Source: Streptomyces thinghirensis (GTDB taxonomy: Bacteria; Actinomycetota; Actinomycetia; Streptomycetales; Streptomycetaceae). Taken from it: a stretch of 47,738 nucleotides of DNA. Below are positions 1-9,854 of this stretch, piece by piece. Location: the NCBI GenBank assembly GCA_021502835.1, contig JAKFGP010000043.1:1-47738 (forward strand). Direction: 5' to 3'. Within the stretch, counting starts at the first letter, position 1. Each line of letters opens with the position of its first letter. The translations under genes were made by a program, and so were the position numbers. The notes under the pieces are model-generated. The model was not told the DNA's origin. It did no database searches and saw only the letters and a list, made by a program, of their open reading frames with translations.

Positions 1-77
1 CGGTACTTCGTTCCGGTACCTCGATTTCGGGTGTTTTAACCCTTGTCCAGGAGTTTTGTGTAACCTTGTTTTCGCAT

Positions 78-449
78 TTATCGTGAAACGCTTTCGCGTT
101 TTTCGTGCGCCGCTTCAAGTGGAAGTTCACGGGCCATGGCGGCGAGGTCGGGCCAGTCGAGGTGGCCGTCGCCGGTCTGGTCAGCACCTGGTGGAAGATT
201 CCTCCGCCGAGCGCCGGCCTCGTCCGCGCCCGCCGGGGAGGCCCGGATCCGGGGGCGAGGTCGTCGCCCAGCGGGGTGAGGAGGCGGGCAGGCCGACGCC
301 CGCTTCCTTCACGGCCGCGCAGGGCGGCCACGGTCAGGCTCGGGGGGTCGTCGCTTCCGGGTGACGGGGAGACGAGTTCGATGATGCTTCCGGCGTTGAG
401 CCAGCCGTCGGGCAGGAATCCGGGCCAGCCCGGCGGCGAGGTACGCGCC
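78..449 (-). CDS. unidentified reading frame downstream of the DUF2236 gene
   Basis: Minus-strand reading is protein-like in two patches. One patch near 420-330 reads FLPDGWLNAGSIIELVS and then DDPPSLTVAALR. A second patch near 185-78 reads QTGDGHLDWPDLAAMAREL and ends ESVSR before a TAA at 78-80. The two lie in different frames, so at least two indels would be needed to join them. The DGHLDW stretch resembles an EF-hand-like acidic loop, but I do not recognise the family. It could be a separate short gene or a C-terminal extension of the oxygenase upstream of it. The first 77 bases hold nothing I can identify. Confidence 0.3.
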
Positions 450-1244
450 CTACATGAGGGTCTGGGCGCCGGGCATCTCCGGCAGGCCGGCCCGTCGCCG
501 GTACGGCTCGGGGAGCGGAGGCAAGCGGTGATCGCTACCGAGGAGCGGTCCGGCGACGGCCCGGCCGGCCGCCCACAGCGTCGAGCGCGCCCGTCGAGTA
601 GCGCCGGGGCCGAGGCAGCGGGTGGTCGAAGAGCCGGTAGAGGATGACGCGGGCGGCTTCGGTGTTCTCCAGCTGGGTCTCGACGACCCGGTCGAAGCAC
701 CTGCCATGAAGTCGTCGAGCTCGTCGAGGGAGTTCACCGGCGTCGCCGTCGAGAGCGGCTAGGAACGCACGGTACTCGGCGTACATCTGCTCCATGGTGT
801 CCTGGTCGAGCGGCTGGCCACTTCGGAACCGGCACATGGTGACGGCGCTCTCGAAGAGTGGCGACCACCCAAGCGAGCCGCCCGGTCCATCGCGTCGTAG
901 GACCGGCCGCGTGCGTCGGATCCGCTCGTACGGAGCGTGCAACCGGTTGAGCCGGGCGGCCTCCACGGCGTCCCGTGCCACTTGAGGTCTGCACCGAACA
1001 CGCGCCGCATGCTGAGGAAGGTGTTGCGGAGCCGGCGCCATGGGTGGGCGACGAAGGTCGAGTTGTCGACGAGGGCGGCGCCGATCTGCGGATGGGCCGC
1101 CTCGAGCACGGTCGCGCGGATCATGGCGAGCGCCCAGCGCGAGGATCGTCGAAGAACGCGTGGAACTGCGAGTCGGGTCCGAACAGGGCGGCACGCCGGC
1201 CGGCCCGGGGGTGCCGGTACCGGTCGTTCGGTCGTTCCGGTCAC
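450..1244 (-). CDS. DUF2236 / MpaB-Lcp family oxygenase
   Basis: Predicted haem-dependent oxygenase of the DUF2236 family, which includes the rubber oxygenase Lcp and the fungal MpaB prenyl-chain cleaving enzyme. Family signatures seen: HPQIGAALVDNSTFVAHPW, RLRNTFLSMRRVFGADLKW, LHAPYERIR, a YDAMD element, then FESAVTMCRF, MEQMYAEYRAFLAAL and CFDRVVETQLENTEAARV, ending with the proline-rich LPEPYRRRAGLP typical of the C-terminus. The GTG at 1244 is chosen because it lies just after the stop of the upstream prenyl synthase (TGA at 1246-1248), suggesting translational coupling. Four or five frame changes are needed over about 265 residues. Family assignment is firm; the substrate is unknown. Confidence 0.75.
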
Positions 1245-1245
1245 G

Positions 1246-2064
1246 TCATCGTGAGGTCTCCGTTCGTCTGGGACGGCAGGCCGCCAGGAAACGGCCGGGC
1301 GCGACGCTGATAGGTGTGCAGGCACGCGAGGAAGTCGGCGGCTCAGGAAGTCCGGCCAGAGCACCTCGGGGAGAGAGACCCACTCCGGAGTGGGCGACCT
1401 TCCAGGCAGCATGAAGTTGGAGGTTCCGCTGCTCACCGGAGGTACGGATGACGGAGTCCACGTCCGGGGTGTCGGGAAACGGCAGGTACTCCGCGAACAG
1501 CCCGCTCATTCACCTCGTCCGCCGGCGTCCCGCTGAGGATCAGCGCTCGGGCGGCCTCTACGATGTCCCGGCGTCCGCCGTGGTCGAAGGCCACGGTCAG
1601 CGTCATCCCCCGGTTGTCGCCGGTCAGCGCTCGTGAGGTCGTCGAAGTCCTGGCCAGCCCGTGAGGGACGCGCCGAGTCCGCGGCCCCGGTAGAGACGGC
1701 AGCGGATTCCGCGGGCGAGCAACAGCGGCGCGTGCTTGCGCACCACCCGGCGAACCAGACGCATCAGGTAGTCGACCTCGGCACCGGGCCGGTTCCGGTT
1801 CTCGGTGGAGAAGGCGTGCAGGCTGAGCCACTCGACACCGGCCGGACCGGGCCGCCTCCGATGATGTCGATGACGGTGGCCTCGGCGGCCCCGGTGCCCC
1901 GCCGTGCGCGGCGGTGAACGCCGCTGCGCCCACCGCCCGTTGCCGTCCATCACGCACGCCACGTGTCGTGGCACCGCGCGCGCTTCGCTCCGTCGCTCCC
2001 GCGGTTCCCGGCCGGGCGAGGCCACCGTCACCAGGTGTCCGCCCGGAGCGTCGTTGTCCGTCAT
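1246..2064 (-). CDS. cis-isoprenyl diphosphate synthase (UppS family)
   Basis: Condenses isopentenyl diphosphate onto an allylic diphosphate in cis configuration; the main cellular member makes undecaprenyl diphosphate for cell-wall synthesis. The N-terminal catalytic motif VMDGNGRWAQRR is intact, followed by WLSLHAFSTENRNRP, EVDYLMRLVRRVVRKHA, a LTVAFDHGGRRDIVEAARAL block and the diphosphate-binding VIRTSGEQ / TSNFMLP and EWVSLPEVLWPDF. ATG at 2064 begins MTDNDAPGG. At least three frame changes occur. Actinomycetes usually carry several paralogues, and the setting beside an oxygenase and an amino acid oxidase suggests an accessory enzyme, possibly a short-chain one, but chain length cannot be read from this sequence. 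Confidence 0.85.
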
Positions 2065-2367
2065 GCCCGGCCAGCTCCCCCCACAGTGACGCAGCCGGTA
2101 GTGCCGTGCTCGCTCACACCTGTCCCGCCTCGTCCCCCGCCCTCACCGGCGTGTTTCCTGCCGAGATTCTGGCAGCAAGGAGAGGCGCCGGCCTGCTGGT
2201 ACGGGACACTGTCACCTTGGCTCGTACGTCCGGAGTCCCTTCCCCGTCCCGGCCGATCGTCTACGCCCAGACTTCCTCCTGCGGCCACCGTCCGTGAGGA
2301 GCGCGGAGTCGCCGGTGCAGCACGCATCGCCCGGCGACTCCGTCATCTCCCACATGGACCAGGCGGC
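2065..2367. other. 303-bp intergenic stretch, no gene seen
   Basis: No reading frame here has recognisable protein motifs. It probably carries the promoter of the prenyl synthase/oxygenase pair and the end of the amino acid oxidase transcript. I saw no convincing hairpin or operator. Confidence 0.4.
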
Positions 2368-4378
2368 TCATGCGGTGTGGATCTCCAGGGCGGTGCGCAC
2401 GGCGGAACTCCACCGCTCCCTCAAGTCCACGCGGGTTTGACGACGGACGTGCTGGTCCCCGGCGAAGTGCAACGGTCCCTCAGCCACCGGAATGGAGGGC
2501 AGCAGTTCCGTGTGCTGCCCGGGCAGGAGCGCGGACGCCTCACCGTAGGCGTAGGGGTCGCGCAGCCAGCTCTGCGTGCGGCCGCGCGCTCGGTGTAGAA
2601 GACCTCCACACACTGGCCGTAGAGCCTGCTGCCGCTGATCCGCACAGGGCGTGTGGAGTACCGCGCCTCGTCGTCCGGGGGAGTCCCAGCGCAGCGCGTC
2701 GTCCGCCCAGCTGTAGGAGGCCAGGACTACGCCCCCGCGCTGCCGGAAACCGGATGGGAGGGGTGGAGAATACGAACCGGTTGGCGTTGTCCGACAAGGG
2801 AACCGCCTCCGACGACATCGACCGCCTCCGGCTGATCGCGCGCGATCGCGCGGTTGGCGGCGTAGTGGTGCGCTGTCCCGGTGTGATGTGCCCGGCGGGC
2901 ACGGAGGGATGGGCCCCGAGCAGGCTGCCGTCCGCGGCGGCGCGGCCGGTGCGGTAGGCGTCGTACAGACCCGGGTCGACGGCGTGCAACTCGCGTTTCC
3001 AGTCCGCCTCGTCGAACTCCCCCACCAGCGGCGCTGGAACTCCAGCGGTACTGGTCGCGCTGTCGTAGTGCAGTTCGCACACCGCCCGACGCTTGCCGTA
3101 CGACATGGGCGGTTCGACCTGTACGTGACGCAGTCCGGAGAAGGGGACCGTGACCACCGCGACGTCCGCGGTGAACTGCTCGCGTACGACGGGGCCGCCG
3201 CGCCCCTCCGACACGGTGTCCACCCACACGTGCGGGCCCTTGCTCCGGACGTGCTCGACGTCCGGTGAAGGACGATCAGGGTGGTGGTACTGGGATGCGC
3301 GTCACCCAGCGGTCGAACCGCACCTCCTTGCGCACGCGTTCCAGCAGGGCGTCCGGCAACACGGCCGTGCCCCCTCCAGTTCGTAGAACGGCGTGTCGGG
3401 GCTGATGAGGGAGGAGCCAGATGAAGCTGTGGATGAAGGGACAGCGGGAGGCGTGAGGTGAGGTTCTCCAGGGTGCCGATCAGGTCGATGGTCCGTTCGT
3501 CGAGACCGGCGTGCTCGGTGAGGAAGCGGAACATCGACCAGTCACCGAACCGCTGTACCACGCGTGCCCAGCCCGCATAGTCGGTCCGGGAGCGGCTTGT
3601 CGACCCGCTTGCCGTTGCGGTCGACGTAGCTGAACTCGTCGCGCACCGGGGCCAGCGCGGAGCGCAGGATGGCGGCGGCGGAGGTGTCCCAGCGGGCTCG
3701 GGGTACGCCGAACGACCGGTTCACGCGCCGGGGCGCGCGGGCGTAGTCGGCGCGTCGCACGCGGATGCCGTTGACGTGGATCCAGGTGCGGTTGGCGGCA
3801 TCCCCCTCGTCGTCGACGTCGACGTAGTGGAAACGTCGCTTCTTCAGGCCGAACTGGTCGATCAGCTCCATCACCATGGGTGGCTGCCCGGGATGCGCAT
3901 GGCGCCCGCTTCGGCGTACTGGCGGGGGGTCGGCGAAGGGCTGCTTGGCGCGCTCGTGGCCACCGCTCCGGAAGGTCCTTGATGCGTCCGCCCGCCCGGT
4001 TGCCGTTGGCCTCCAGCACCGTCACCCGGTGACCTGCCTTCTTGAGCAGCCAGGCGGTCACCAGACCGGCCGGGCCGGCGCCGATGACCAGGATGTCCTT
4101 GGGCCGTGCCCGTCGCTGAGCCGGCAGCCTTCTGCAGCACCCGCTGGTAACCCGGCGAGGGGGCGGTCGTCGGAGTCCAGTACCAGGAGGGCGCGAGCGA
4201 CGGTGAGGCACCGCTCGAAGTCGGTGTCACGGCTGTCGCCCGGGCAACCGGTGCGGGCAGCGCCGTGGCGACACCGCCGGTCAGCGTTGTAGCTACCGTG
4301 GCCGTGCCGGCCACCGCCGCGAAGCTCCTCCGCGTCGAGACCGCCGTCGGAAGGCACCACCGTGTGATCTTCAGTCAT
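2368..4378 (-). CDS. secreted flavin amino acid oxidase, L-glutamate oxidase-like
   Basis: FAD-dependent oxidative deamination of an L-amino acid to a 2-oxo acid, ammonia and H2O2. After ATG 4378 ([13 protein letters not shown]) a Tat-like signal [16 protein letters not shown] appears, then the Rossmann motif [19 protein letters not shown] and [11 protein letters not shown]. Blocks resembling Streptomyces L-glutamate oxidase follow: [87 protein letters not shown] and the FAD-binding EGPLHFAGD. About 670 codons, close to the roughly 700-residue precursor of that enzyme. The arginine-bearing loop after the FxHSF block of glutamate oxidase is not clearly kept, so the substrate may differ. Many frame changes. 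Confidence 0.85.
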
Positions 4379-4665
4379 GGCGGTCTTTGTACCTGGCGTC
4401 CGGGGCCCGCCACCCGCCCTTCGCTCCGGCGTTGACTCGAAGGAGCTAACACCGCGCCCGACCCTGGACGTCACCGCAGGTCGGCCGACGTGGATGGCTC
4501 GGGTCCCCGAAGGGATGAACGTTGATCGAATTCCGTCTGCCGTAGATCGATCCCCCACCTGCGACATGCGTATCCACATCCGTGCTCTCCAAGCGGGGCC
4601 TACGGGGCATCACCCATGCGGTGCCGACGCGGCCTCACGGAGCGCGAGGCGATGGAGGGGGAAGG
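4379..4665. promoter_or_regulatory. divergent promoter region, oxidase / ion channel
   Basis: Non-coding gap between the start codons of the minus-strand oxidase and the plus-strand channel. It must hold both promoters. The channel ribosome-binding site GGAGGGGGAAG lies at 4654-4664, directly before GTG 4666. No clear dyad operator was seen. Confidence 0.5.
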
Positions 4666-6564
4666 GTGACGCAGCGGCGCACCTCCGTTCGGTGACAGAG
4701 CCCGGTACTGGTTCGACAGCACGCTGACCCGCGGTGCGGCCGCTCTCGTCGGCTGGATGGCCCTGCTGTGTCTGGCCGTCGTCGTTCCGGCCAGTGCGGT
4801 GCTGGTGTGGACCGACCCTGATGTCCCGGCGTCCCTGGCGGACCGGTTGGCCGAAGTATGGCGCCTCACCGGGAGACACTGCGGCTGGGCGGCGCGACGG
4901 GTACACCGCTGAGGGCGATGATGTCGGTCTTGCTCGCGCTGGTCACTCTGCTGTACGTCTCCACGCTCGTCGGCCCTCATCACGACGGCTCTCACGGGAG
5001 CGGCTCACCGCGTTGCGGCGGGGCCGTTCCACCGTCCTCGAACAGGGGCACGCCGTGGTCCTGGGGTGGTCGGAGCAGGTCTTCACAGTGGTCAGCGAAC
5101 TGGTGGCCGCCAACGCCAACCAGCGTGGCGCGGCGGTTGTGGTGCTGGCCGACCGGGACAAGACCGTCATGGAAGAGGCCCTGAGCACGAAGGTGGGCTC
5201 TTTCGGCCGTACCCGGCTGATCTGCCGCAGCGGCCCCACCACCGACCCGACCGTGCTCCCCTTGACCAGCCCGGCCACGGCCGGTGTGGTGCTGGTCCTC
5301 CCCATGACGAGCCCGACGCCGACGCCGAGGTGGTGAAGACGCTGCTGGCGCTCAAGGCCGCACTGGCCGGGGAGGAAGGCCGTCCGCCCGTCGTCGCCGC
5401 CGTCCGGGACGACCGGTACCGCCTGGCCGCCTGCCTCGCCGCCGGCCCCGGCGGCGTCGTCCTGGAGAGCGACACCGTCACCGCCCGGCTGATCGTCCAG
5501 GCCGCCCGTCGCCCCGGGATCTCCCTCGTCCACCAGGAACTCCTCGACTTCGCCGGCGACGAGTTCTACCTGACCAGCGAGCCGTCCCTGATCGGCCGTC
5601 CGTTCGGCGACGCGCTGCTGTCTACTCGGCGTCGAGCGTCGTCGGGCTGATGCGAGGAGACTCCCCCCTGCTCAATCCGCCGCCTGAGACACCCATCGCC
5701 GCGGACGACCTGCTCGTCGTCATCTCCCGTGACGACGACACGGTATGGCTGGACGGCTGCGCGGAACTGGTCGAGGAGGCGGCGATGGCATCCGGCCCTT
5801 CGACGCCCGCGCGTACGGAGCGGATCCTCCTGCTGGGCTGGAATCGCCGGGCGCCGCTCATAATCGATCAGTTGCGCCGCCGCGCCCGGCCCGGATCAGT
5901 CGTCGACGTGGTGGCTGACCGGGGTGAAGCGACAGCACGACAGGTGCGCGAGGTCGACGCGCACAGCGGTACCGGCCTGGGCCTGACACTGCACCACGGC
6001 GACGTGACCCGTCCGGACACCCTGCGGCGTCTCGGACGTTCACTCCTACGACAGGTGTGATCGTGCTCGGTCGGGACCCCCTTCCCGGGCAGCCGCCGGA
6101 CGACCCGGACAACCGCACTCTCGTCACCCTCCTGCTTCTGCGCCAACTGGAAGAAGCCACCGGCCGCGAACTGCCGGTTGTCACCGAACTGATCGACGAC
6201 CGCAACCGGGCGCTGGCCCCCATCAGCCCCGGAGCCGACGTGATCATCAGCGGCAAGCTCATCGGCCTGCTCCTGGCCCAGATCTCCCAGAGCCGGCACC
6301 TGGCGGCGGTGTTCGAGGAACTGTTCTCCGCCGAGGGCAGCGGGGTCCGCCTACGGCCGGCCCCGGACTACGTGCTGCCGGGGAGCGAGACGACCTTCGC
6401 CACAGTCGTGGCGGCGGCACGTCAGCGCGGCGAATGCGCCATCGGTTACCGGAGCCACGACGGCTCGTCCACGAGTCCCGGCTACGGCGTGCGGATCAAT
6501 CCCCAAAGGCGAGCGGCGCCGCTGGACGGTCGAGGACGAGGTGGTCGTCGTCGGCAGGGACTGA
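4666..6564 (+). CDS. CASTOR/POLLUX-type ion channel with RCK/TrkA-N domains
   Basis: Predicted membrane cation channel of the CASTOR/POLLUX (DMI1) family. The N-terminus RYWFDSTLTRGAAALVGW leads into TM1 (MALLCLAVVVPASAVLVW), a TM2/pore segment LRAMMSVLLALVTLLYVSTL, then the family hallmark GRSTVLEQGHAVVLGWSEQ and VFTVVSELVAAN that starts the first RCK nucleotide-binding domain. A second Rossmann-like domain begins at RILLLGWNRRAPLIIDQL. The end reads VEDEVVVVGRD followed by TGA. About 630 residues, normal for bacterial members. GTG 4666 is chosen for its strong Shine-Dalgarno. About five frame changes. It stands alone; ion and ligand are not predictable. Confidence 0.9.
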
Positions 6565-6689
6565 TCGGGCGGCCCCGGGTGGAGCGGGGTGAGAGAACCG
6601 ACCGGTTGCCTCATTCCGTCTGTCGCGGGTGCGGGTGGCCGATCGGTCGACCGGCCACCCGACGGCACTGCCCGCAGGCGGCCGTTCCC

Positions 6690-7030
6690 TCACGCGGTGG
6701 CCTGGGCGGCCTCGTCGATCAGCCGTGCCACGTCTCCCGGGGCGCGAGACAGCGACCGCGTGGGAGGCCGGCACGCTCACGACGGTGGCCTTCGCACGCT
6801 CGGCCATGAAGACCTGCGTCCGCGGGTGGATGTTCCGGTCCTCGGTGGCCACGAGAAACCACGAGGGCACGCCTGCCAGGCCGGAGCACCGGATCCCTCC
6901 CCGAGCGCGGCATCGGTGACGGGCCGCTGGGTGACCGCCAGGATCGCGGCGGTGGATTTGGAGACGTCGGCGGCGAACTGCTGGTGGAACCGCTTCGCCT
7001 TCAATGTAGAGGTCCGTGGCTTCCACAACG
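6690..7030 (-). pseudogene. alpha/beta hydrolase, C-terminal half only
   Basis: Reads DLYIEAKRFHQQFAADVS, then TAAILAVTQRPVTDAAL, PSWFLVATEDRNIHPRTQ, FMAERAKATVVSVPASHAV and VARLIDEAAQATA, stop at 6690-6692. This is the C-terminal part of a common actinobacterial alpha/beta hydrolase family, including the acid-loop region (ATEDRNI) and the catalytic His (PASHAVAVSRP). The N-terminal half with the nucleophile Ser is missing: beyond about 7030 the DNA switches to plus-strand coding sequence. Two or three frame changes also occur. A deletion remnant is the simplest reading, though a local misassembly is possible. Confidence 0.7.
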
Positions 7031-7349
7031 GCGCCAACGACCTGACCCGGGCCGAACACGTGCACCGACTCACCCGGTTCGGGCGACCGGATCGAGCGGG
7101 TGGGTGCCTGGATGTTCCCGCAACGCTGGCCGCTGTTCCGCGGCAGCGGCTGGAACCGGGCCGTCCGCGAGGGCAGGGTCACCGTGCACCGGTTCGAACC
7201 GGCCACCCACGTCGGGCCGCGTAGTTACATCAGCCGGACGGCTCTGCTGCCCGACGGCCGCAGCCACCTGGCCTCGCACCGCCGAAACCGTGGTCACGCT
7301 GATCCGCGACCACTTCCGCAGCCACGCGCAGGAAGACCCGCGGCCCTGA
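7031..7349 (+). pseudogene. unidentified protein fragment (3' end)
   Basis: Plus-strand reading continues RIERVGAWMFPQRWPLFRG, SGWNRAVREGRVTVHRFEP, ATHVGPRSYISRTALLPDG and ETVVTLIRDHFRSHAQEDP, ending in TGA at 7347-7349. The composition is clearly protein-coding, but I do not recognise the family. It has no credible start codon and abuts the truncated hydrolase head-on, so it looks like the 3' end of a gene whose 5' end is lost. Two frame changes are needed. Confidence 0.45.
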
Positions 7350-7351
7350 CT

Positions 7352-7640
7352 GGTAGCTCCCGGCGGGCTGCTGGTTGAACACCTCGATGCGGTTGCAGGC
7401 GTTGATGATGGCGATGGGGGTACGAGCGCGACGAGCCGGTCCTCGTCGAAGTGCCGGGCGGCGTTCGCCCATGCCTCGCCGGGTCACCCGCCGGCCGCGT
7501 CGGCGAGCCGGATGCCCTGCTCGGCCTTCACCAACTCCTGCGTGGCGATGGGCACGCCCGATTCCGACGCGATCTTGCCCGCGTGTGTTGATGTGCCGTG
7601 TGTGGCACGGTGGGGACCAGCGCACGCTGCAGACGGACGC
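7352..7640 (-). pseudogene. carboxymuconolactone decarboxylase / AhpD-like fragment
   Basis: Reads HTRAGKIASESGVPIATQEL and ends PIAIINACNRIEVFNQQPAGSY, the characteristic C-terminus of AhpD/CMD-like proteins (family pattern AIxxINAWNRIAV...PPGSY). The usual N-terminal half with the CxxC-containing helix is not recognisable, the middle is only partly readable, and no clean stop follows GSYQ. I treat it as a degraded or damaged copy. Intact members are small (about 150 residues) and often act as peroxide-reducing or decarboxylating proteins. Confidence 0.5.
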
Positions 7641-7760
7641 GGACATCGCAGTCCATGCACCTGCCCCCTGCCGAAGGCGCCCGCCCCGTGCGTGCTCGCG
7701 CCGGACACCGGACGCGTCTCGCTCACCTCGGACGAGGCCTGGCGCACCGAGGCGTGAGTG

Positions 7761-8430
7761 TCAGCGGCCGTCGACGAACGTGACGGTCTCCTCCAGGCAG
7801 GCCCGGCCCGTGCGAGTGGTGTCGGCCGCCGGGTCCTCGTAGCCGATCGACATGCCACAGAAGAGGACGAGGTCGCGCGGGGGTGCCACAGCCTCCGCAA
7901 CGGTCCTGTGGAATTTCGCCCACGCCATCTGTGTGCAGCTGTGCAGCCCCTCGGCACGCAGCAACACCATCACGTTCTGCAGGAACATGCCAACATCGGA
8001 CCATTGTGGACGCCCCAGGTCACGGTCGATGTAGCAGAACAGCGCGGCGGGCGCCCCGAAGCAGTCCCAGTTCCCGGACGCGGCCCGCTGGCGCGCCTCC
8101 GTGTCCCCCCGCGCGCGATACCGAGGGCGCCGTACCGCTGCTCACCGAAGGCGGATCGGCGTTCGCGGTACGGCGACTTCAGGTGAGGCGGGTACTGCTC
8201 GTACTCCGGTTCGTCCCAGGGCTCACCGCCGGCCAGGCGTGCCCCCGCGCTCTTCTTGAGCGCGGCCAGCGGCCCACCGCTGAGCACGAAGGCGTGCCAG
8301 GGCTGAAGGTTTGATCCGAGGGCGCCCAGACCGCGGCGGACAGCACGCGCTTCAGCACCTCTCTCGGAACGGGCCGATCACTGAAGCGGCGTACCGACCG
8401 TCGGCTCCGGACCGCTTCGTAGACGTCCAT
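7761..8430 (-). CDS. nitroreductase family protein
   Basis: FMN-dependent NAD(P)H oxidoreductase. The N-terminus MDVYEAVRSRRSVRRFSDR is the family FMN-phosphate binding motif, followed by VPREVLKRVLSAAVWAPSDQ. The C-terminal half MFLQNVMVLLRAEGLHSCTQ and PRDLVLFCGMSIGYEDPAAD is the standard second FMN/dimer segment. About 222 residues, normal. ATG 8430. Three or four frame changes in the middle. It is transcribed away from the azoreductase across a 143-bp gap holding a perfect palindrome, so the two flavoenzymes are probably co-regulated for reduction of nitroaromatic, quinone or azo compounds. Confidence 0.85.
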
Positions 8431-8478
8431 GAAGACACATCTCCCCTACTCGCCCATGACCACAGTTGCGAGTGCGAC

Positions 8479-8494
8479 GGTATCATTCGATACC
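8479..8494. promoter_or_regulatory. perfect palindrome GGTATC-ATTC-GATACC, probable operator
   Basis: A 6-bp perfect inverted repeat with a 4-bp spacer between the divergent nitroreductase (start 8430) and azoreductase (start 8574) genes, in a locally AT-rich pocket, with a TATAAC hexamer 10 bp to the right. GTATC-N4-GATAC dyads are typical of redox-sensing HxlR/MarR-type repressor sites; that link is inference. The MarR gene at 9275-9778 is the nearest candidate regulator. Confidence 0.65.
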
Positions 8495-8573
8495 ATCTCG
8501 TGTATAACTACATTCCGAGCTCGACTACGCCCGGCTTCCGCCGGTCACTGCCACCGCTGTCTGGAGAGGCTCC

Positions 8574-9238
8574 ATGGCCACGCTTCTGCACATCGACTCG
8601 TCCGTCTTCCCGGCCGAGGCATCCGCGTCCCGATCGGTCACGGCCGCGTTCCGCCGCACCTGGGAGGAACAGCACCCGGAGGGCACGGTGATCTACCGTG
8701 ACCTCGCCGCCAACCCCGTCCCGCACATCACCGCAGACGCCTGGTCCGCCGGTTACACGGACCCGTCCGAGCGCACCGCGCGACAGACCGCCGCGTTCGC
8801 CGCGCGCATGGAGCTCATCGAGGAGCTGGAGCGGGCGGACGCCATCCTGATAGGCGCCCCCATGTACAACTACACGGTCCCCCTCGACCCTCAAAGCATG
8901 GCTGGACAGCGTGCTCCTGCTGGAGCCGCACGGCCGGCCAGGCACCCTCCGCGCAGGGCACCCCGACCGTGGTGGTCGCCAGCCGCGGCGGCTCCTACGC
9001 GCCGGGCACCCCGCGCGAGGACTTCGAGTTCGTGCAGAACTACCTGGAGGCAGTCCTCCGGAGCACTCTCGGGCTGGACCTCGACTTCATCGTCCCCGAG
9101 CTCACGATGGCACCGCGCAACCCAGCCATGTCCGAGCTGGTCCCCCTCTCCGAGACCTCCCGGGAGCGCGCGCACAGCGACGCGGTCGCCAAAGCCACAG
9201 AACTCACGGTTCGTCTCTCCGCGGACAGCCGACGGTGA
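8574..9238 (+). CDS. azoR: FMN-dependent NADH:quinone/azo reductase (AzoR-like)
   Basis: Flavodoxin-fold enzyme reducing quinones and azo bonds with NADH. N-terminus MATLLHIDSSVFPAEASAS followed by RSVTAAFRRTWEEQHPEG; the FMN-binding loop GAPMYNYTVP is intact, then LKAWLDSVLLLE in a shifted frame, VVVASRGGSYAPGTPRED and LEAVLRSTLGLDLDF. TGA at 9236-9238. About 220 residues, as expected for AzoR. ATG 8574 follows GGAGAGG. Two frame changes near 8890 and 8940. Divergent partner of the nitroreductase. Confidence 0.9.
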
Positions 9239-9274
9239 CGCCGCTGCTGCCCCGGCGCACGGCCGGGGCAGCCT

Positions 9275-9778
9275 TCACCCCGTTGCGTCCTGCTCCTCGC
9301 CGCTGCCCGGGTGGGCAAGCCGGGTCAGCAGACGTGTCAGTTGTTCGGAACCCTCGGGGCCCAGGTCGGCCACCAGCCGCTCGGCCAGCGGCTCGGCCGC
9401 GTGATGTGCGCCGCGTCGAACAGTTCCAGCCCTTCCGCTGTGATCTTCCACCGCCCGCACCCGGCGGTCCCCGGGTACGGCTCTGCGCACGGCGAGATTC
9501 CTGCGTTCCAGGTCGTCGACGACCCGCATTATTCCCGCCTTGTCCGTCCCCGTCTCCGCCGCGAGGTCCCGCTGCACCGTGGGGCCACGGTCGACGAGCA
9601 CGATCAGCACGGCGAAGTGCCGCAACTCGATACCGAGCGGGTGAAGCGCCTCCGACATCAAGCCCGCCGCGCGCCAGTGCGCACGCCGCAAAAGCAGCCC
9701 GAGAGCGAAGGGCGAGGCATCTCCGGGACGGTCACTCGCACGGGATGCGGCGCCTCGGACGGGAACGTGAGCGGCCAT
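9275..9778 (-). CDS. MarR family transcriptional regulator
   Basis: Winged-helix repressor. Reads ALGLLLRRAHWRAAGLMSE, ALHPLGIELRHFAVLIVL, then the wHTH QRDLAAETGTDKAGIMRVVD with DLERRNLAVRR and the wing basic residues PGDRRVRAVE; the last dimerisation helix is AEPLAERLVADLGPEGSEQL. One frame change just after RAVE. ATG 9778 (MAAHVPVRG) is preferred; an in-frame ATG at 9847 would add a long unconserved tail. It is convergent with azoR, so it may respond to the same compounds and bind the palindrome at 8479. Confidence 0.8.
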   Translation of the reverse strand: MAAHVPVRGAASRASDRPGDASPFALGLLLRRAHWRAAGLMSEALHPLGIELRHFAVLIVLVDRGPTVQRDLAAETGTDKAGIMRVVDDLERRNLAVRRAVPGDRRVRAVEDHSGRAGTVRRGAHHAAEPLAERLVADLGPEGSEQLTRLLTRLAHPGSGEEQDATG

Positions 9779-9854
9779 GGCGGCATGGTACGCCCATCCG
9801 TCCACTCGCGACCGTTTCACATGAAACAGGCGGTACCGTCCAGCCACCGCCTGC

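Noticed and set aside
2061..2327. A short minus-strand frame upstream of the prenyl synthase
   Set aside because: No motif, low-complexity composition; treated as intergenic.
7600..7757. A plus-strand fragment ending VSLTSDEAWRTEA
   Set aside because: Short, no family recognised, no start codon; not enough to call a gene.
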